Positions 1 through 11,839 of a DNA stretch of 64,000 bases are shown one piece after another. Numbering within the stretch: position 1 is the first letter of the stretch; the number at the start of each line of letters is the position of its first letter. The position numbers were made by a program, and so were the translations under genes. The notes under the pieces were generated by a model that was not told the DNA's origin, ran no database searches, and worked only from the letters and a program-made list of their open reading frames with translations. This DNA is from Amia ocellicauda (Eukaryota; Chordata; Actinopteri; Amiiformes; Amiidae). The stretch is taken from NCBI RefSeq assembly GCF_036373705.1, contig NC_089867.1:20951823-21015822 (forward strand), written 5' to 3'.

Positions 1-501
1 CACGATCCTATTCTCTCAATCCTGTTCCCGAAGCAACTGCTGAAGGACTTGGCGGTCCTCGTCAAGCCGGCAAGGTCTCGGAAGTGGGACCTCGCTGGAG
101 TCTCCTGCAGTGGTCGGCTGGGGTTCAGCGACGGGCTCTCTTCTGGTTGACGAAGGATTTCAGGGGAAAGAGCATCGTCTTCCAGTGAGTCCATGAACAC
201 TTCGGATCCCGGGTAGAGTCCACCTTCGTCATTGGGAGTCATCTTCTCCTCCAGCTGCTCAATCAAATCCTGGAGTTGGAAAGATAGTTAAGACATCTGT
301 TTCGAATTTCACTATATGGTGTGCTAATTGATTGATGAATTAGGGTATTAGTAGTAGTAGTATAAGTAGCGTGTAACAGCATCCTACCTTCAGACTGTCG
401 AGTTCCTGGGCATTGTACCTGTTGAACAAAGAACTTGCCCTGGCCGCGCTAGTCAGCAAAAACAGAATAAGAAATCCATAGAAAACGTCTAACTTTGCCA
501 T
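1..501 (-). CDS. Natriuretic peptide precursor, VNP/ANP-like (3' end beyond window)
   Basis: This gene encodes a secreted hormone precursor whose C-terminal ring peptide would activate membrane guanylate cyclase receptors. Exon 1 (388-501) encodes 38 residues with a hydrophobic signal peptide (FLILFLLTSAARA). A 118-bp GT/AG intron follows, and exon 2 runs from 269 to the window edge. The pro-segment has the acidic helical stretch starting DLIEQLEEK. The ring motif CFGNRIERIGS is preceded by TRTAKSFSS, and the sequence stops two bases into the next codon (TG-), compatible with W or C. The KSF-S-CFG start and a possible W after GS resemble ventricular natriuretic peptide, but the C-terminal tail that would decide ANP versus VNP lies outside the window. 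The start codon is the first ATG after the TATA box, directly before the signal peptide. Family assignment is firm; subtype is tentative. Confidence 0.9.
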
Positions 502-596
502 CCCTCTTGACAATGATTCAGGATCCTTTTATCACTTAGGTGTGCAACACTTCGTCCACTTATTTTCAATGCGATTTCCCGCAGATGGTGAGTCCT

Positions 597-605
597 TATT
601 ATATA
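597..605 (-). promoter_or_regulatory. TATA box of the first natriuretic peptide gene
   Basis: On the minus strand TATATAATA lies about 100 bases upstream of the start codon. Further upstream (to about 720) are a GATA site (CCTTATCGG), a GGAATG TEAD core, TCAAGTAT (NKX-like), CTGTCA (MEIS-like) and ACAATATAGG (CArG-like). This set resembles mammalian ANP promoters. The motifs are seen; their function is inferred. Confidence 0.65.
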
Positions 606-619
606 CCCGGCCTGTCCGG

Positions 620-2310
620 TGAGTGACTGGGACAGCCTATATTGTTATGACAGAAATATACTTGACATTCCGTCGCCTCCCAGCCGATAAGGAGTCGTTT
701 CAGCCTAGCCTGACTGCCTTTTAAGATAATATTTGGAGGGGACTAAAAACCGGGCACCCTTGCAGTGCCCATTAAACATCACAGTGCCTTTTTATATTAC
801 CCTAGAATTGTATGGAAAACGGTTGGGAGAACCGAGTCTTAAATGATCAAACTTTCGTGAAATAACCAATAATTATATACAACAGATTATAAACATGTGT
901 TCGTGTTTAACCATTAAAAAAATGCTACACAGAGAAACAGGGCTTACTTTTTTGGGAGGCAGCAAATACTGAACTATGTTGACCTATGCTGGTGTTTAAT
1001 TCGTAAACATTAGGACAATAATAGATTAATTCTAACCTCTAATCTACTGCATGCAATAATTGAACAAGGCTAATGTGCAAAGTGTTGTAGAAACAACTAG
1101 TTCCTTGCGAATCATAGGCCTACTGTTTCCTCAGCCCATCCTGACCTCATGGGACCAGATTCAGATCCAAATGTGAAATGGATCTCGAATATCAACAAAG
1201 AAACAAAGTCAAGTAAAAAAAGTGTGAGGTTAAACTAGTTAAAGAGAAAATCTAATATCTGTCTTCAGTTGTGTTGACCCTTGACCCGAATGAACAGCAC
1301 CAGAGCTTTTGGCATTTTTGGAAACAGTCACAAATGCGGATACAACATACAAGTAAGAACCTGATATTTGTTGGTTAAACCTTTTTACGTTGTAAAACGG
1401 ACTACATGTACTTAAACCAGAAAATAACGGAGCTTTGGTGCTATCTGAGCACTAATTAAACCATTCACTTGTAGGCCTAACTACACGTACAGAGTTTTCT
1501 TCATGTTGTAACTGTAGTGGATTATATGGTTACTTGAGACAAATATGCCCGTGGTCCAATTTTGAGGATGTTGTGTTTATATGGTAAAACTTGTGTTACT
1601 AATTAAGACGTGTATCTTTCTGAAATTACAGCAATGGCAAAATAGCACACACACAAACCAATGTGTGTTTTACCGTTTCCTCAATTTGATGTCATTATTG
1701 TTCAATGTATTTACGGTTCGGTGCTCTCCTCAACTATGGGTTAGTGGCAATCGCTGGAGGTGGAATTCAAAAGGCGGAAACTACTGTTTTAAAGTTAAGC
1801 AAAATATTTATTAGGGTCAATACAATAACATTCTTCATTTCAATATGCTCGTATACAGTAATAAACAATACAACAAGCTTATTTTAAAATATTTATATAC
1901 ATATCTAAACTAGAGCAGCTTCATGGAAAACAAATGCATTACGTCGATCTTCATTAAATATCTTCATAATAAATACTTTTGTAAACTTTTAGGCCATGAC
2001 TTCTTTGCCACAGCAGAAGTGGTATATGCAGGTTAGACGAGTTGAGTGTTGACTGTTCATTTCCACCTAGGAAGAAAAGAGCAATAGCAATCCATCAGTA
2101 CAGCGTCACCAATGCCCAAATGCGCAACTCCAATTACGCATCGTGCAATCATGGTTTTCTTCTGACCCTGTCTCTGAAGAAGTCCCACATTGTTATTGTA
2201 GTCGAGATGGGGCTCTATAAAACAATTTTACCTGGACGGTGCGCAGTCACTGCCTTATTATGTTCCCTGCAGGTTATGGTGACATATACATTATACTATA
2301 ACCACCTACT
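620..2310. other. Intergenic DNA between the two natriuretic peptide genes
   Basis: No coding exon is recognised here. Short open frames on the plus strand (around 1.6-1.9 kb and 2.0-2.3 kb) show no family similarity. The right end borders the predicted 3' end of the second natriuretic peptide gene. The left part holds the promoter of the first. Confidence 0.5.
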
Positions 2311-2317
2311 TGCTTCC

Positions 2318-2323
2318 TTTATT
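2318..2323 (-). terminator. Polyadenylation signal of the second natriuretic peptide gene
   Basis: AATAAA on the minus strand lies about 240 bases past the stop codon at 2561, giving a short 3' UTR typical of natriuretic peptide mRNAs. Confidence 0.55.
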
Positions 2324-2560
2324 CCCAGTTTGATGTGTTAGTAGAAAGGCTAAACTGTCCCCTTTATATTGCTAATGAATGCATTATTGATTATACCTAT
2401 GTGAATCGACTTAAAGACCATCCCCAGCTTTTAATGAAACATGCTTAATCTGGTTGTGTGCGTAAAACATTGTGCATGGAGAAGGTGAAATGTTTTTATA
2501 GACTATATTCGTATTGCAAATAACCTGCAGAGGAGTGCAGCTCATAGCCTACCGGTTCCG

Positions 2561-3896
2561 TTAGCATCCGAGTCCACTGGTAGAGCCGATGCGCTCAAGC
2601 CTGACGCCGAAGCAACTTCTGAAATTGCCTTTCTTGCTTCTGCTCCACGATCTCTTGGAGGATGTGAGGATTTCGCCGAGGAGCCGCATCATTGTGTTCT
2701 CCTTCTCCAGCTGGTCCAGGTTCCTCGAAATCCGGTCCCAGGGCAGCTCAGGGTCCGTGTTATAGACGGCATTGTCTGGAGTGATGCCTTCTTCCACTCC
2801 TGCGTCTTCTGAGGCGGGATAGGGACCATTCCTCACATCTTCCAGGAGCTGTGTAAGAGACTGAGAGAGGACAACATCAGCTGTCAAACATCAGTGCATT
2901 TATCTTCATGGTCTTTACTAGAGTAGTCTTGGAAATCATCCACATTAGACAGAAATCAGTGATAGATGCACTGCACTACAACACAGATTTCTCTATAGTT
3001 CACAGTAAGGTCCAGGGCTTATGAAACACAATCGATGTTCAACTATACAGCCAGTAAAACTGTAAGCGCGACTACATCTTTAGTGGGGAATGGCAAACTT
3101 ATTTTTTGAAGTAGCTAGATCTAGTTTAATGTTACATTTCATATGCTGCTCCAACTCGGTAGCTAAACGGATACATACATTACGCGATTATATTTGAGGC
3201 AGGGCAGGATTTAAAATTTGCATTGAAACCGAAAGAAGTCGACATGCTAATTAAACATTACATCCTTGTCACGATGAATATGGATGGTTAATTATCAGAC
3301 GGGTAACATGACCAGCTGAGTGAGAAGCAGTGCAGTTGCTGGTTTGATCAAGAGAGAAAACATACACGTCGGGGTATATAAAGTGTGTAAACGACGATTT
3401 TAACGCATTGGTAACTGCAAACATAGGTAATGCGTGACTACTTGGGGATACAAATCAACTTTTATCTATTATTCACATTGCAATTCAACAATACTCAAGG
3501 TAGCAACGGTGTAATGCCCGTTTTAGATGTCAGTGTATTGTCGTTTAAAGGTAATTTTGAAATCTCATGTAACCATATGATTACAGGTGAAATAATGTGC
3601 ATAATAAAGTAAATGCACAGTATCCACTTAGAGCATCATGCCTTGTAAGGATCACCCACTTAAAAAGACACTCAGTTTTATCTGGAGTCATAATCTGCCA
3701 GTTCTTACACTACATGGCCAAAGTATTACCGAAGGTGAATAAATATAGACTGAATACAGGTGGCAGACTAATTTTGCCAAGTTAAATTAATTATTCCAAA
3801 ATAAATTCTTACCTGTAGATTGGAAATCGGCTTAGCTCCAACCTGGTTTAGACATAACAGCACAACACCGCAATACATGGTGACTTTAGAAATCAT
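2561..3896 (-). CDS. Natriuretic peptide precursor ending at the ring cysteine (CNP-3- or BNP-like)
   Basis: The gene is complete, with two coding exons (3813-3896 and 2561-2860) joined in phase 0 by GT/AG, giving 127 residues. Exon 1 encodes a short signal peptide (MYCGVVLLCLNQVGA) followed by KPISNLQ. Exon 2 continues SLTQLLEDV, an acidic pro-segment, a basic cluster (SSKRSWSRSKKGNF) and the ring CFGVRLERIGSTSGLGC. Translation stops at once after the second ring cysteine, with no C-terminal tail. Known ANP, BNP and VNP carry tails, whereas C-type peptides end at this cysteine. Human NPPB occupies the equivalent position and strand. It could therefore be CNP-3, the proposed ancestor of the cluster, or a BNP that lost its tail. 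Dibasic and RXXR-like sites before the ring allow release of a peptide of about 22 to 28 residues. Confidence 0.93.
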
Positions 3897-4037
3897 TTTG
3901 GATATTATTTGTAGTTTTGCTGGATGCTGCTGTTAGTTAGTTCCCCGCTGGACCGAGACTCCTGTGTGACAGTTTCGCTGATGGTTTATCTCGGTGCTCT
4001 TCAGTAGATGTGTCTTGGCTCTCTTACCGTCCCCCGG

Positions 4038-4045
4038 CTTTTATA
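4038..4045 (-). promoter_or_regulatory. TATA box of the second natriuretic peptide gene
   Basis: TATAAAAG on the minus strand lies about 140 bases upstream of the ATG at 3896, followed by a GC-rich stretch that would be 5' UTR. No competing TATA element lies closer to the start codon. Confidence 0.65.
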
Positions 4046-4532
4046 TCAGCACGGAGATCTGGAAATGTATATCGTCACAGGGACCTGCAACTCCTGCTTT
4101 AAGCAGCCGCACGGCCGACGAGAGCCTTTTCCACCGGGTTATGACAAACCACTGTTCCTGAGAAATCCCACGTATTTGTCAATAGTCACGAATGCTGAAC
4201 AACAATTACTGTTATGAGATGCCTGTGCATTGAAAGAGTCGACTTCAATGATACTCCACTGAAATCTCCAATGGGACGCAAAGCTGGGCATCCTCTCTAA
4301 TAATGTACACACTTTGCTAATTATGATGAATTCCTCTAGTCTTCTTTCCTTCAGTTTGGCTTTACTGAAATATGTTAGTTTTGCATTTCAAATTTCCATT
4401 CAGAATGTAGTTATAAACACATACCCTCATATACCTGCAGACTGGTCAAATATATCCTTTTCAAGTCACCTTATCAGTTTTTATCTTGGTTAACCTATTA
4501 AGGCAACCTAAATATTAACTCGATATATACAC

Positions 4533-4539
<7 letters not shown>

Positions 4540-4581
<42 letters not shown>
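4540..4581. repeat. (TA)n microsatellite
   Basis: About 21 uninterrupted TA units. Confidence 0.95.
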
Positions 4582-4583
<2 letters not shown>

Positions 4584-7500
4584 CCACTTTTATTTCTTTA
4601 TTTTGCTATGATTATTCTTATTTGCTTTCAAGATTGGCAAACATTATGCCTTGTTTTATAAGATATATACTATTTCAAGGCTACAAACGTTTCGATTGAG
4701 ACACCGCAGTTTGGGTGACGAGAGAAATCATTTTAATCTCATTGAACAAATCATTGTATACCTCTGTTATGGATGGAAGGAGAGCCAACGTGCGCAATTA
4801 CGCAGCCTTTGCTTTTGGGTGTGCCATAATGTCGCTAGGATTTATCTGATGTCCTCCTCACTCTAAAAGTCTTTCAGAGATACTTGTATAAACTCTACTT
4901 TCCTGGTGTTAAAATCGGATTAACTGCCATCAGTGCAAATTGCTTCTTTATAGTTTTGTTGCTTTATCCTTTATGGCTTCTTTTATCACTTATATGTTGT
5001 TAATATTAATATATAAAGTTATCTTATGATTATTCACACTTTTAGAGACCCTCGGTAAATGCAGTACTTTTCAATGAATAATGCTCTTCCAATCGTGACT
5101 CAAGCTCTTACCTCAGTCACCCACGATTTCATCTTTTGATCGCCCTTTGCTGAATACCATAAACGCCATTCAACATAAGACAGCAAATGTACGGTTATTA
5201 TTATTATTTTCATTAAAGATTTCAAATTTACTTTTAGTTTGTTAGTTGGTTATGTTGTGTTTTCGTAGCTATTTTTCATGATATATAAACTTATTGCTTA
5301 TGCCTATTTATATTAATAATAACCTGCTTTCCCGCTTTGGGTTTAATGTTCAGACTGTTTTTTTATTATAATGAATTGAAGAGATTCACTTTGCTTCCCT
5401 ACTTATAGCTTTATTATGCCCATCAATAGCCAGAACCCCAACCATAGTCAATCCTAAAATGTGAAGCTACAGAATGAATGAACCTAACTGATATGAAGAG
5501 AAATGTACTGAGAAATTGAACTCTAAGCCTTGCCAAAATAAAATCTACCCATTTTCTGTTCTGTGAACTCCTGTCACATAATACATTGCACTTAGTCAAA
5601 CTATCAGATTATTTGATATTACTAATACATTTAAGATTGAACCACAATTAGAATTGAATGTGTGTTGTAGTTTTATAGGCATGATGATTTGGTAGTGTTT
5701 GGGTTAGTAAATTATTCGTTTTAGACGTACAGTCAATATTAGCAATGATAAGATTCTGAGACTATAATAGCAGGATGTGTACAGTCTCTCTTTACTGTCG
5801 GGGTGAGCTGGGGTGCGGATTATAATACTGCACTATTATTAGATCTAACAATAGTCAGAACCCCAACCCTAGAATCTGAAGCCAAATCAGATCTCCAGCT
5901 CTACCCTTCTTAGTCAATATAATGAGAGAAACATCCCAAACTAACCATAACACTGATTTGAACCAATGATGGTCAGGGAGGTCAAGCTGGGTGGCTCCCA
6001 ACAGTGTCCTGAAACAGTCATGAAAAGTTGAACTGTTTTAACTTTCATTATGTTGTTACTAATTTCAAATATGAGAATCCACCACACTTTTGGGTCTACT
6101 GGATGTGTAAACTTGAAATGGGTTTTTAGGAATTTAGTCAGATCTATTTATTAGATTTCAGAGAATAAATTCCATTCTGGCATCTATGGACAGAGGATTT
6201 TCATTGCATTGTCAATGCCCTGAGCGGCCACAGGTGAGATGACCTTTCCAAGCAGTTGTGTTGATCACTATGGTGATGGAAAGCTGTCCAAATACAGCAG
6301 GCAGAGAGCATTTCAAACCACAGACAAGGAAGGAAAGACCTCATTGTTATTTTCAAAACATAAAACATTTCAAAACATCCTCTTGTAAAAATGAAAGCTG
6401 TATAATCTTTACTGGTATTGAAGAGTCTATATGGGATGTTTGAAATCCCCTGGTGGAAAACTTAATGCATTTTAACATCTCGGATATGAAGATGTTACAC
6501 TGAATTATATGTATGAAAATGGCTTTCATGAAAACCCATACTTGTTCAGAAGTGTCATGTTCCCGCCTCTGTTCCCCACGTTATCGCTCTGACTTTCGAA
6601 ACTGGCAGCCTACTGCACTGAATCAATCTAGCCAGTATTGGTTTTTTTCGAATGAGTTTTTCCTCCGATCATTGTGAAACTGGAAGCCTATATTTTAATC
6701 ACACGGGAGTAAATTAAATGAATAATAATGATGCGCAGGAAGAAATTATTCATATCTCCTTCTGTCACGTTCCCTGTCTCGGACCTGAATAATCGAAGGT
6801 GTCTGAATTCCTATCATATAGGGTATAACAACCTTACACTCCAGATGATCTGGCTGCATGTGTAAATGAATTATATCAATATTAGATTGAAATGTATTAG
6901 GTACTTCAGGCCTTGAAGCTCCAGAGCTTGCTTAGAAATGCATAGACCCAAACTTACTTATCTTTCTCTTGATTTAAAAGAAAGTCTCCCAACCCGAGGG
7001 ACAAGGGAAGATTTCAAAACGTAATTATATTGGTACAAGGAAAAAAAAACATGGAATTGCAGGGGGACAAAATCATAGATGTGCCAGCCTTATGGTTTGA
7101 CACTTGAGGAATGTGCCTTGTTAAACAGCTTAAAACTTAATTTTGGTTTTAAATGAATATTTCAAATCCATACCTTGTTTCTCCTTTGCTATTTTGAATC
7201 ATGACTCTTATGTTTAACTGTGTAAAACTGAAAACTCACCTGTATAGTCATTTCTAAGAAAAGACTAGGCACTCTTCTGACAGAGGTACTTTGGTGAGCC
7301 ACTGTACTGCACTTGTACATTACACAGCACTTGTCTCTATATTAGCTACAATTATGCTATGCTTTTAATGCCATTTGGCATTTCTGTGCCATTTCGAGTC
7401 ATTATTTATCTTGAAATCTTTGAGAAATAGGTGTCAGGTGCCGTTATGCTAGTCGCCCTGCAAATGCAAATGAAGTAATTTTCTCAGCACATATAAAGTA

Positions 7501-8120
7501 TGCGTTATGAAACCAAACGCCTCCTTTTCTGTGCTTTGGACTTTGTTTCCATCACAGAATAACTGAACTATGATTGATCTCAATTGTATAGGGGAACGTA
7601 CAAGAGACTGAAAACTGACTGGGTTGTGGATTTAAAGGTATTTTTTCTGAATCACAGTTAATGATGATAATACATTTTGCTTTTACCAGACAACTGAAAA
7701 ATGCTCATTTTTGTGGGTGTTTTTGTTTTAGTTTTTTCCTCCAAAGTGTTTCATAAACCCTATTTTTTAATACAGAACTATATCTTCACTCCAAGTTTCA
7801 GTGTACTTTTGAACTTGGTGATGACTTCTTGTTATGTAATACCCGGGGGCTCCTATGACATATAACTGAAAACTACTCATCCCTTCCCTGCGTTGGAGAA
7901 GACACCAGGGCCAGAGTATGCACGTATCTAATACCGTCTTCTGTACTTATACCTATTTCCCCCCCAGTGCTGTAAAACTACACTTCAACCTTCTTTTCAA
8001 CAGAGACTTCAGTGAACCTGTTTGATCCATATCTGAGCCCTGGGCTGGTGAGGAACAGAGGTCTCTTGGGTGACTTGACTGGTTTAAAAAAACAACTGCT
8101 ACACTTTGGTTGCAGGCTGG

Positions 8121-8125
8121 AAAAA

Positions 8126-8192
<67 letters not shown>
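8121..8192. repeat. Poly(A) followed by (TA)n microsatellite
   Basis: Fourteen A residues are followed directly by about 29 TA units. An A-run that grades into TA is often the remnant of a retrotransposed poly(A) tail, but no retroelement body is recognised upstream. Confidence 0.95.
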
Positions 8193-8193
<1 letters not shown>

Positions 8194-9839
8194 ATCTCTT
8201 TAAAATGTTTATCCTTTGTGCCTTCATTAAGGTTCTCCTATACAGTTATTAGGGACAAGGAAACAGTGTCCCCTAAATTATGAGATTAATATCTTGTAAT
8301 AGGAAATAATGTAATCTCTGTGCCTCTTGCTCCTCACTTCCTAGTATAGTACTCTTGGGGATGTATTAAAACATCTAAAAAACGTATTTCTACATGCACA
8401 GTTTTTTAGTTTTTTACAGTGGGAAACTAACATTGTGAATAGATGCTCAAGTTTTTTCCTTTTCAGTTTCTTGTAAGGAATTCTCCTTGATGGTTTCCTT
8501 TATTCACTTGTTTCTTTAGAACATGCATGTGCAACAGAACGAAAGAGGACCATCTGGGTGTGTTGAAAAGAAGTTGAGTACTGCATGCCTATGTTGTGTA
8601 TAACAGTGGCGAAATGAGGGCTCTCTCTACAAATGCCTTTCACTGATGTGTGCGTGTTCAATAGTCTTCTGTCTCTTTCACCTCGGCACCCTGTCCATAA
8701 TTTGTTTCAGCACTGGCCACAGTCCATTGAGCAGAAGCCTCCAGATGATTTAGTGCCATACTGATAATTAGCAAGGGTTTTAGTCTTGGTGTGGGTCACT
8801 GCATTCTTCATTTGAAGGTGACAGAGATGGACGTGTGCCCATAGGACAGAGAAATGTACCGGGATGAGCAAGACAGGTCTTTGGTGGCAGGTCCCACGCT
8901 ACCTCTTTTTGTTGGTGGGGACAGTTGCATCTGTAACGTGTAGCTGCAGTTAGCTAAGCCATAAAATATGATTTTCACTGAAGACCTGAAGAAAGAATGC
9001 AATTCCAAATGTTTTAAAAATCTATTTAAGTTGAATCGAAAATGTACCTAAATCTGTAACGCCTAAATTAGTTACAACAATTAATATTGTTTCTGAAGAA
9101 GAAAAGTGGCCCATCATTTCCCTTGTAAAGATAGTGAAGCACAGATATCATATTCTGTTATGTTATCACCACAGCAAACCAACCTGGAATACTACTGTGT
9201 TTTTTATCATTATTCCATATGATTTAGCCACCTCACTGTTATGAGTCATTAACATGAGCGATTGGACAGTAAAAGTCTTTCAATTTACTATTGGTGACGT
9301 TGGGAAGGGCAAGTGTTCCTCATTAAGGAGCAAGTAATACGCATATGCACTAGGGCATGCTGGGAGGCCGTGTCAGAGGCTGTTTAGGGGCCGTGCATTT
9401 ACGATCACAGGGAGATGGTGACCACACTCATGACACCCAGCTGAGACTGATACAAGGGAGTCACATGGTTAAATTAATTTGAATTTTGAATTAATATTCC
9501 ATTAAAACCTCTGCACCAACCTCCCCTTCTGATTAAGACATTTATTAAAAACATGATGGACAAGATTCAATGTTTTTGTTTCTGTCTGCAGTTTGCACAC
9601 ATTTGCAGGGACTATAAGGTGTGCTACAGAGGACCATCTGTGCATAATGACATTGATGTTTCTTCAGCAAATACAAATACTAAATAATCATGATTTCCTG
9701 TGCCTTTAGAAACAGGGTCCACAGTGCAACCTAACTTGCATGTTAGACAGGTACAATTGTGCAGATTAAAGTCAATCAGAAAATTCTCCTATGGTCTAAA
9801 AAGACTCAAACTGGCAGACAAACTTATGGCAAAGTTTCA

Positions 9840-9965
9840 GTGTCTGATAGAAATTAATATGCATGCAGGCAGCGTTTCAGTGAATTTAGCCCATAGCTCC
9901 CTGTGCCAAGAGGCTGTTCGGTGTCAATTAATCCAGCGCTGCCTGCATGCTGTGCGGTAAATTTG
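9840..9965. promoter_or_regulatory. Candidate regulatory element with 14-bp inverted repeat
   Basis: GCATGCAGGCAGCG (9861-9874) is perfectly complementary to 9937-9950 across a 62-base loop. The interval also holds AATTAATCC and TTAATAT homeodomain-type cores. No coding potential is evident. The symmetry is seen; a regulatory role is a guess. Confidence 0.3.
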
Positions 9966-10479
9966 ATATCTAGAAGTTAATTACTCATCATTTGCCTTTT
10001 GTCTTGGTCCTGCTGGGGATGCCATGCTTCAGGGTGTGCAGGATGGGTAGAGCTCTCTCTCTGCCGGAGCCAGGCCTCCCGAGGTCCTGCAGCAGAGATA
10101 AAAAGTGCTCCTGAATTTCAGGGACAGCCTAAAGTCAGCGAGCTTGAAGTATATCCATATATATGCAGCAGCTCAGGGCATGGGGACAGAGAGCTCAACT
10201 TTGGGATGTTAAAAGGGTTAAAGCAAAGGGAGCTGGATGACTTAGAACAATACGACCTCTGAACCTCGTAAATAAATAAGTACAGTATCTGACTTGTTTG
10301 CTACATACTGTAATTATTGATGTATTGTCATCCAGAGCTCATGCTATTTTTACAAACCATAATGAAGCTGCACCCCCACCTTCATATTACATATAGAAGG
10401 AAATAAAATGTAATAATTGCTGTTTCAGTTGTGGAGAACAATAGACGGGTAACAACACATTTGATCTTGCCTTATCTTG

Positions 10480-10830
10480 CTTACAGAAGATTTATCTGGA
10501 ATTGAACAGTTCGCTCAATAACTCTGATGTTTAATATACATCTAGATGCCGCGTTAAGTACAAAGAAAAATGTAACATTTAGTGCCAAAAAAAGTAAGAA
10601 ATGCAAAGTCATCCACTGATTAATATGCACTTGGCAGACCATGGAAGCATAACTGTGTAAATATACATGTTTCTAAGAATAGAAGTAGGCCAGGTAGGGC
10701 CAGTTTTGTAGAACGTTTACTAAGAAACTCAAATGAAAATTGGCCTGCTATAAACATAGACTAATTTCCCTGAATTTTGACCTGGGTTCCTATTACACAT
10801 AATACATCATACTGGTGTTATATCTTGAGA
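10480..10830. repeat. Direct duplication, copy 1
   Basis: This stretch matches 11,840-12,590 in order and orientation with moderate divergence. Shared blocks include ATCTGGAATTGAACAG, TTTAATATACATCTA, CCACTGATTAATATGCACTT, and CCCTGAATTTTGACCTGGGT (nearly identical in both). Confidence 0.6.
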
Positions 10831-10914
10831 TTAGTGTTGGTGCTTAATGTCCGAGTGCAGCCAAAAGGTAAAACTAACAGTTTACTATTCTGGTGACTGA
10901 AATAGCCAAGCAAT

Positions 10915-11000
10915 GTTATTTATTTATTGATTTGTGTAGCAGACGCACATAATACAGTAAAGTACAATAAAGGAAAAATACAATATACAGCATTGATCCT
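10915..11000. repeat. Possible degraded interspersed repeat
   Basis: A TTTATTTATT run followed by GTAGCAGACGCA recalls the common fish repeat core in which TTTAGCAGACGC is followed by a CTTACAGT-like segment. Only this short piece is recognisable. Confidence 0.25.
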
Positions 11001-11839
11001 AGTTAATGTGAACTTAAAAACTAATGTGTGTAGTGGGTAGATCAGCAATATTGTAGCATTATTACATGTAGCGATCATACAGTTGTTTATTAATAAATTA
11101 TAAGTATCATATTAATGGCAAACAAATAAAGAAGATTCATACGAAACTGCATGTATTTACTGCAGTATAACTGGACTCAATTTTGTTATTGTTTTAAAAG
11201 ATGCCCGTTTAAAATGTTAATGTCTTTCTGTTTAAAGACTACTTTAAAATCCTGTCCCGTGTCAAAGTGTCCCGGTGATCACAGAGCCGTACGATCACAT
11301 GACCACTGACCATAACAATCCTGTGCTCCATCCGATAAGCGTTGAAACGTCACATCCAGAAACACTTCTCTCCTTTGTGGTATTTATAAAAGCCAGGAGT
11401 GTGATGAAGGTTAGATTTTTGAGTAAAGAACTAATATTTTACTTATGCACTGTTAGTAACACATAGTACATTTAAGCAATAGCTCCACTTTCTGGTCTAC
11501 AGACTGGCTGTGGTTCTGAGTCATGGGAATCAATTCTGACCCCGTATCCTTTGGGTAGTTATTTGACCTTTAATGGTACATTTGGAAGCAATGGTCTGAC
11601 AATGTAGAGACCACATTAATGTTAATCTAAAAAAAGCCTGCAACAACCTTTTAAAAGACTATTCAAGATTGATATCAAGGATCAGTAAAATTTAACGTGA
11701 GGTTAACAAAGTTGGGATCCCTGGAAAAGGCAGAGCTATGACTAAAAGGACAATGATGTCAATGTCAGTGTTAATGCATTAATACAGGAGCATGTCCTCT
11801 GAGAGCTCGCCTGTCCTCTCTGACACAGGATCTCACTCC

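Larger units (their letters stand above)
4060..9800. other. Intergenic DNA without recognised genes
   Basis: No exon with family similarity or convincing splice structure is seen on either strand. The stretch is AT-rich and holds two long (TA)n tracts. Open frames of 60-70 codons are scattered on both strands at the density expected by chance. Confidence 0.5.

Noticed and set aside
9340-9380. GGGCATGCTGGGAG as a ZNF143/Staf-type promoter element
   Set aside because: It is only a partial match, and no transcript or promoter features lie nearby.
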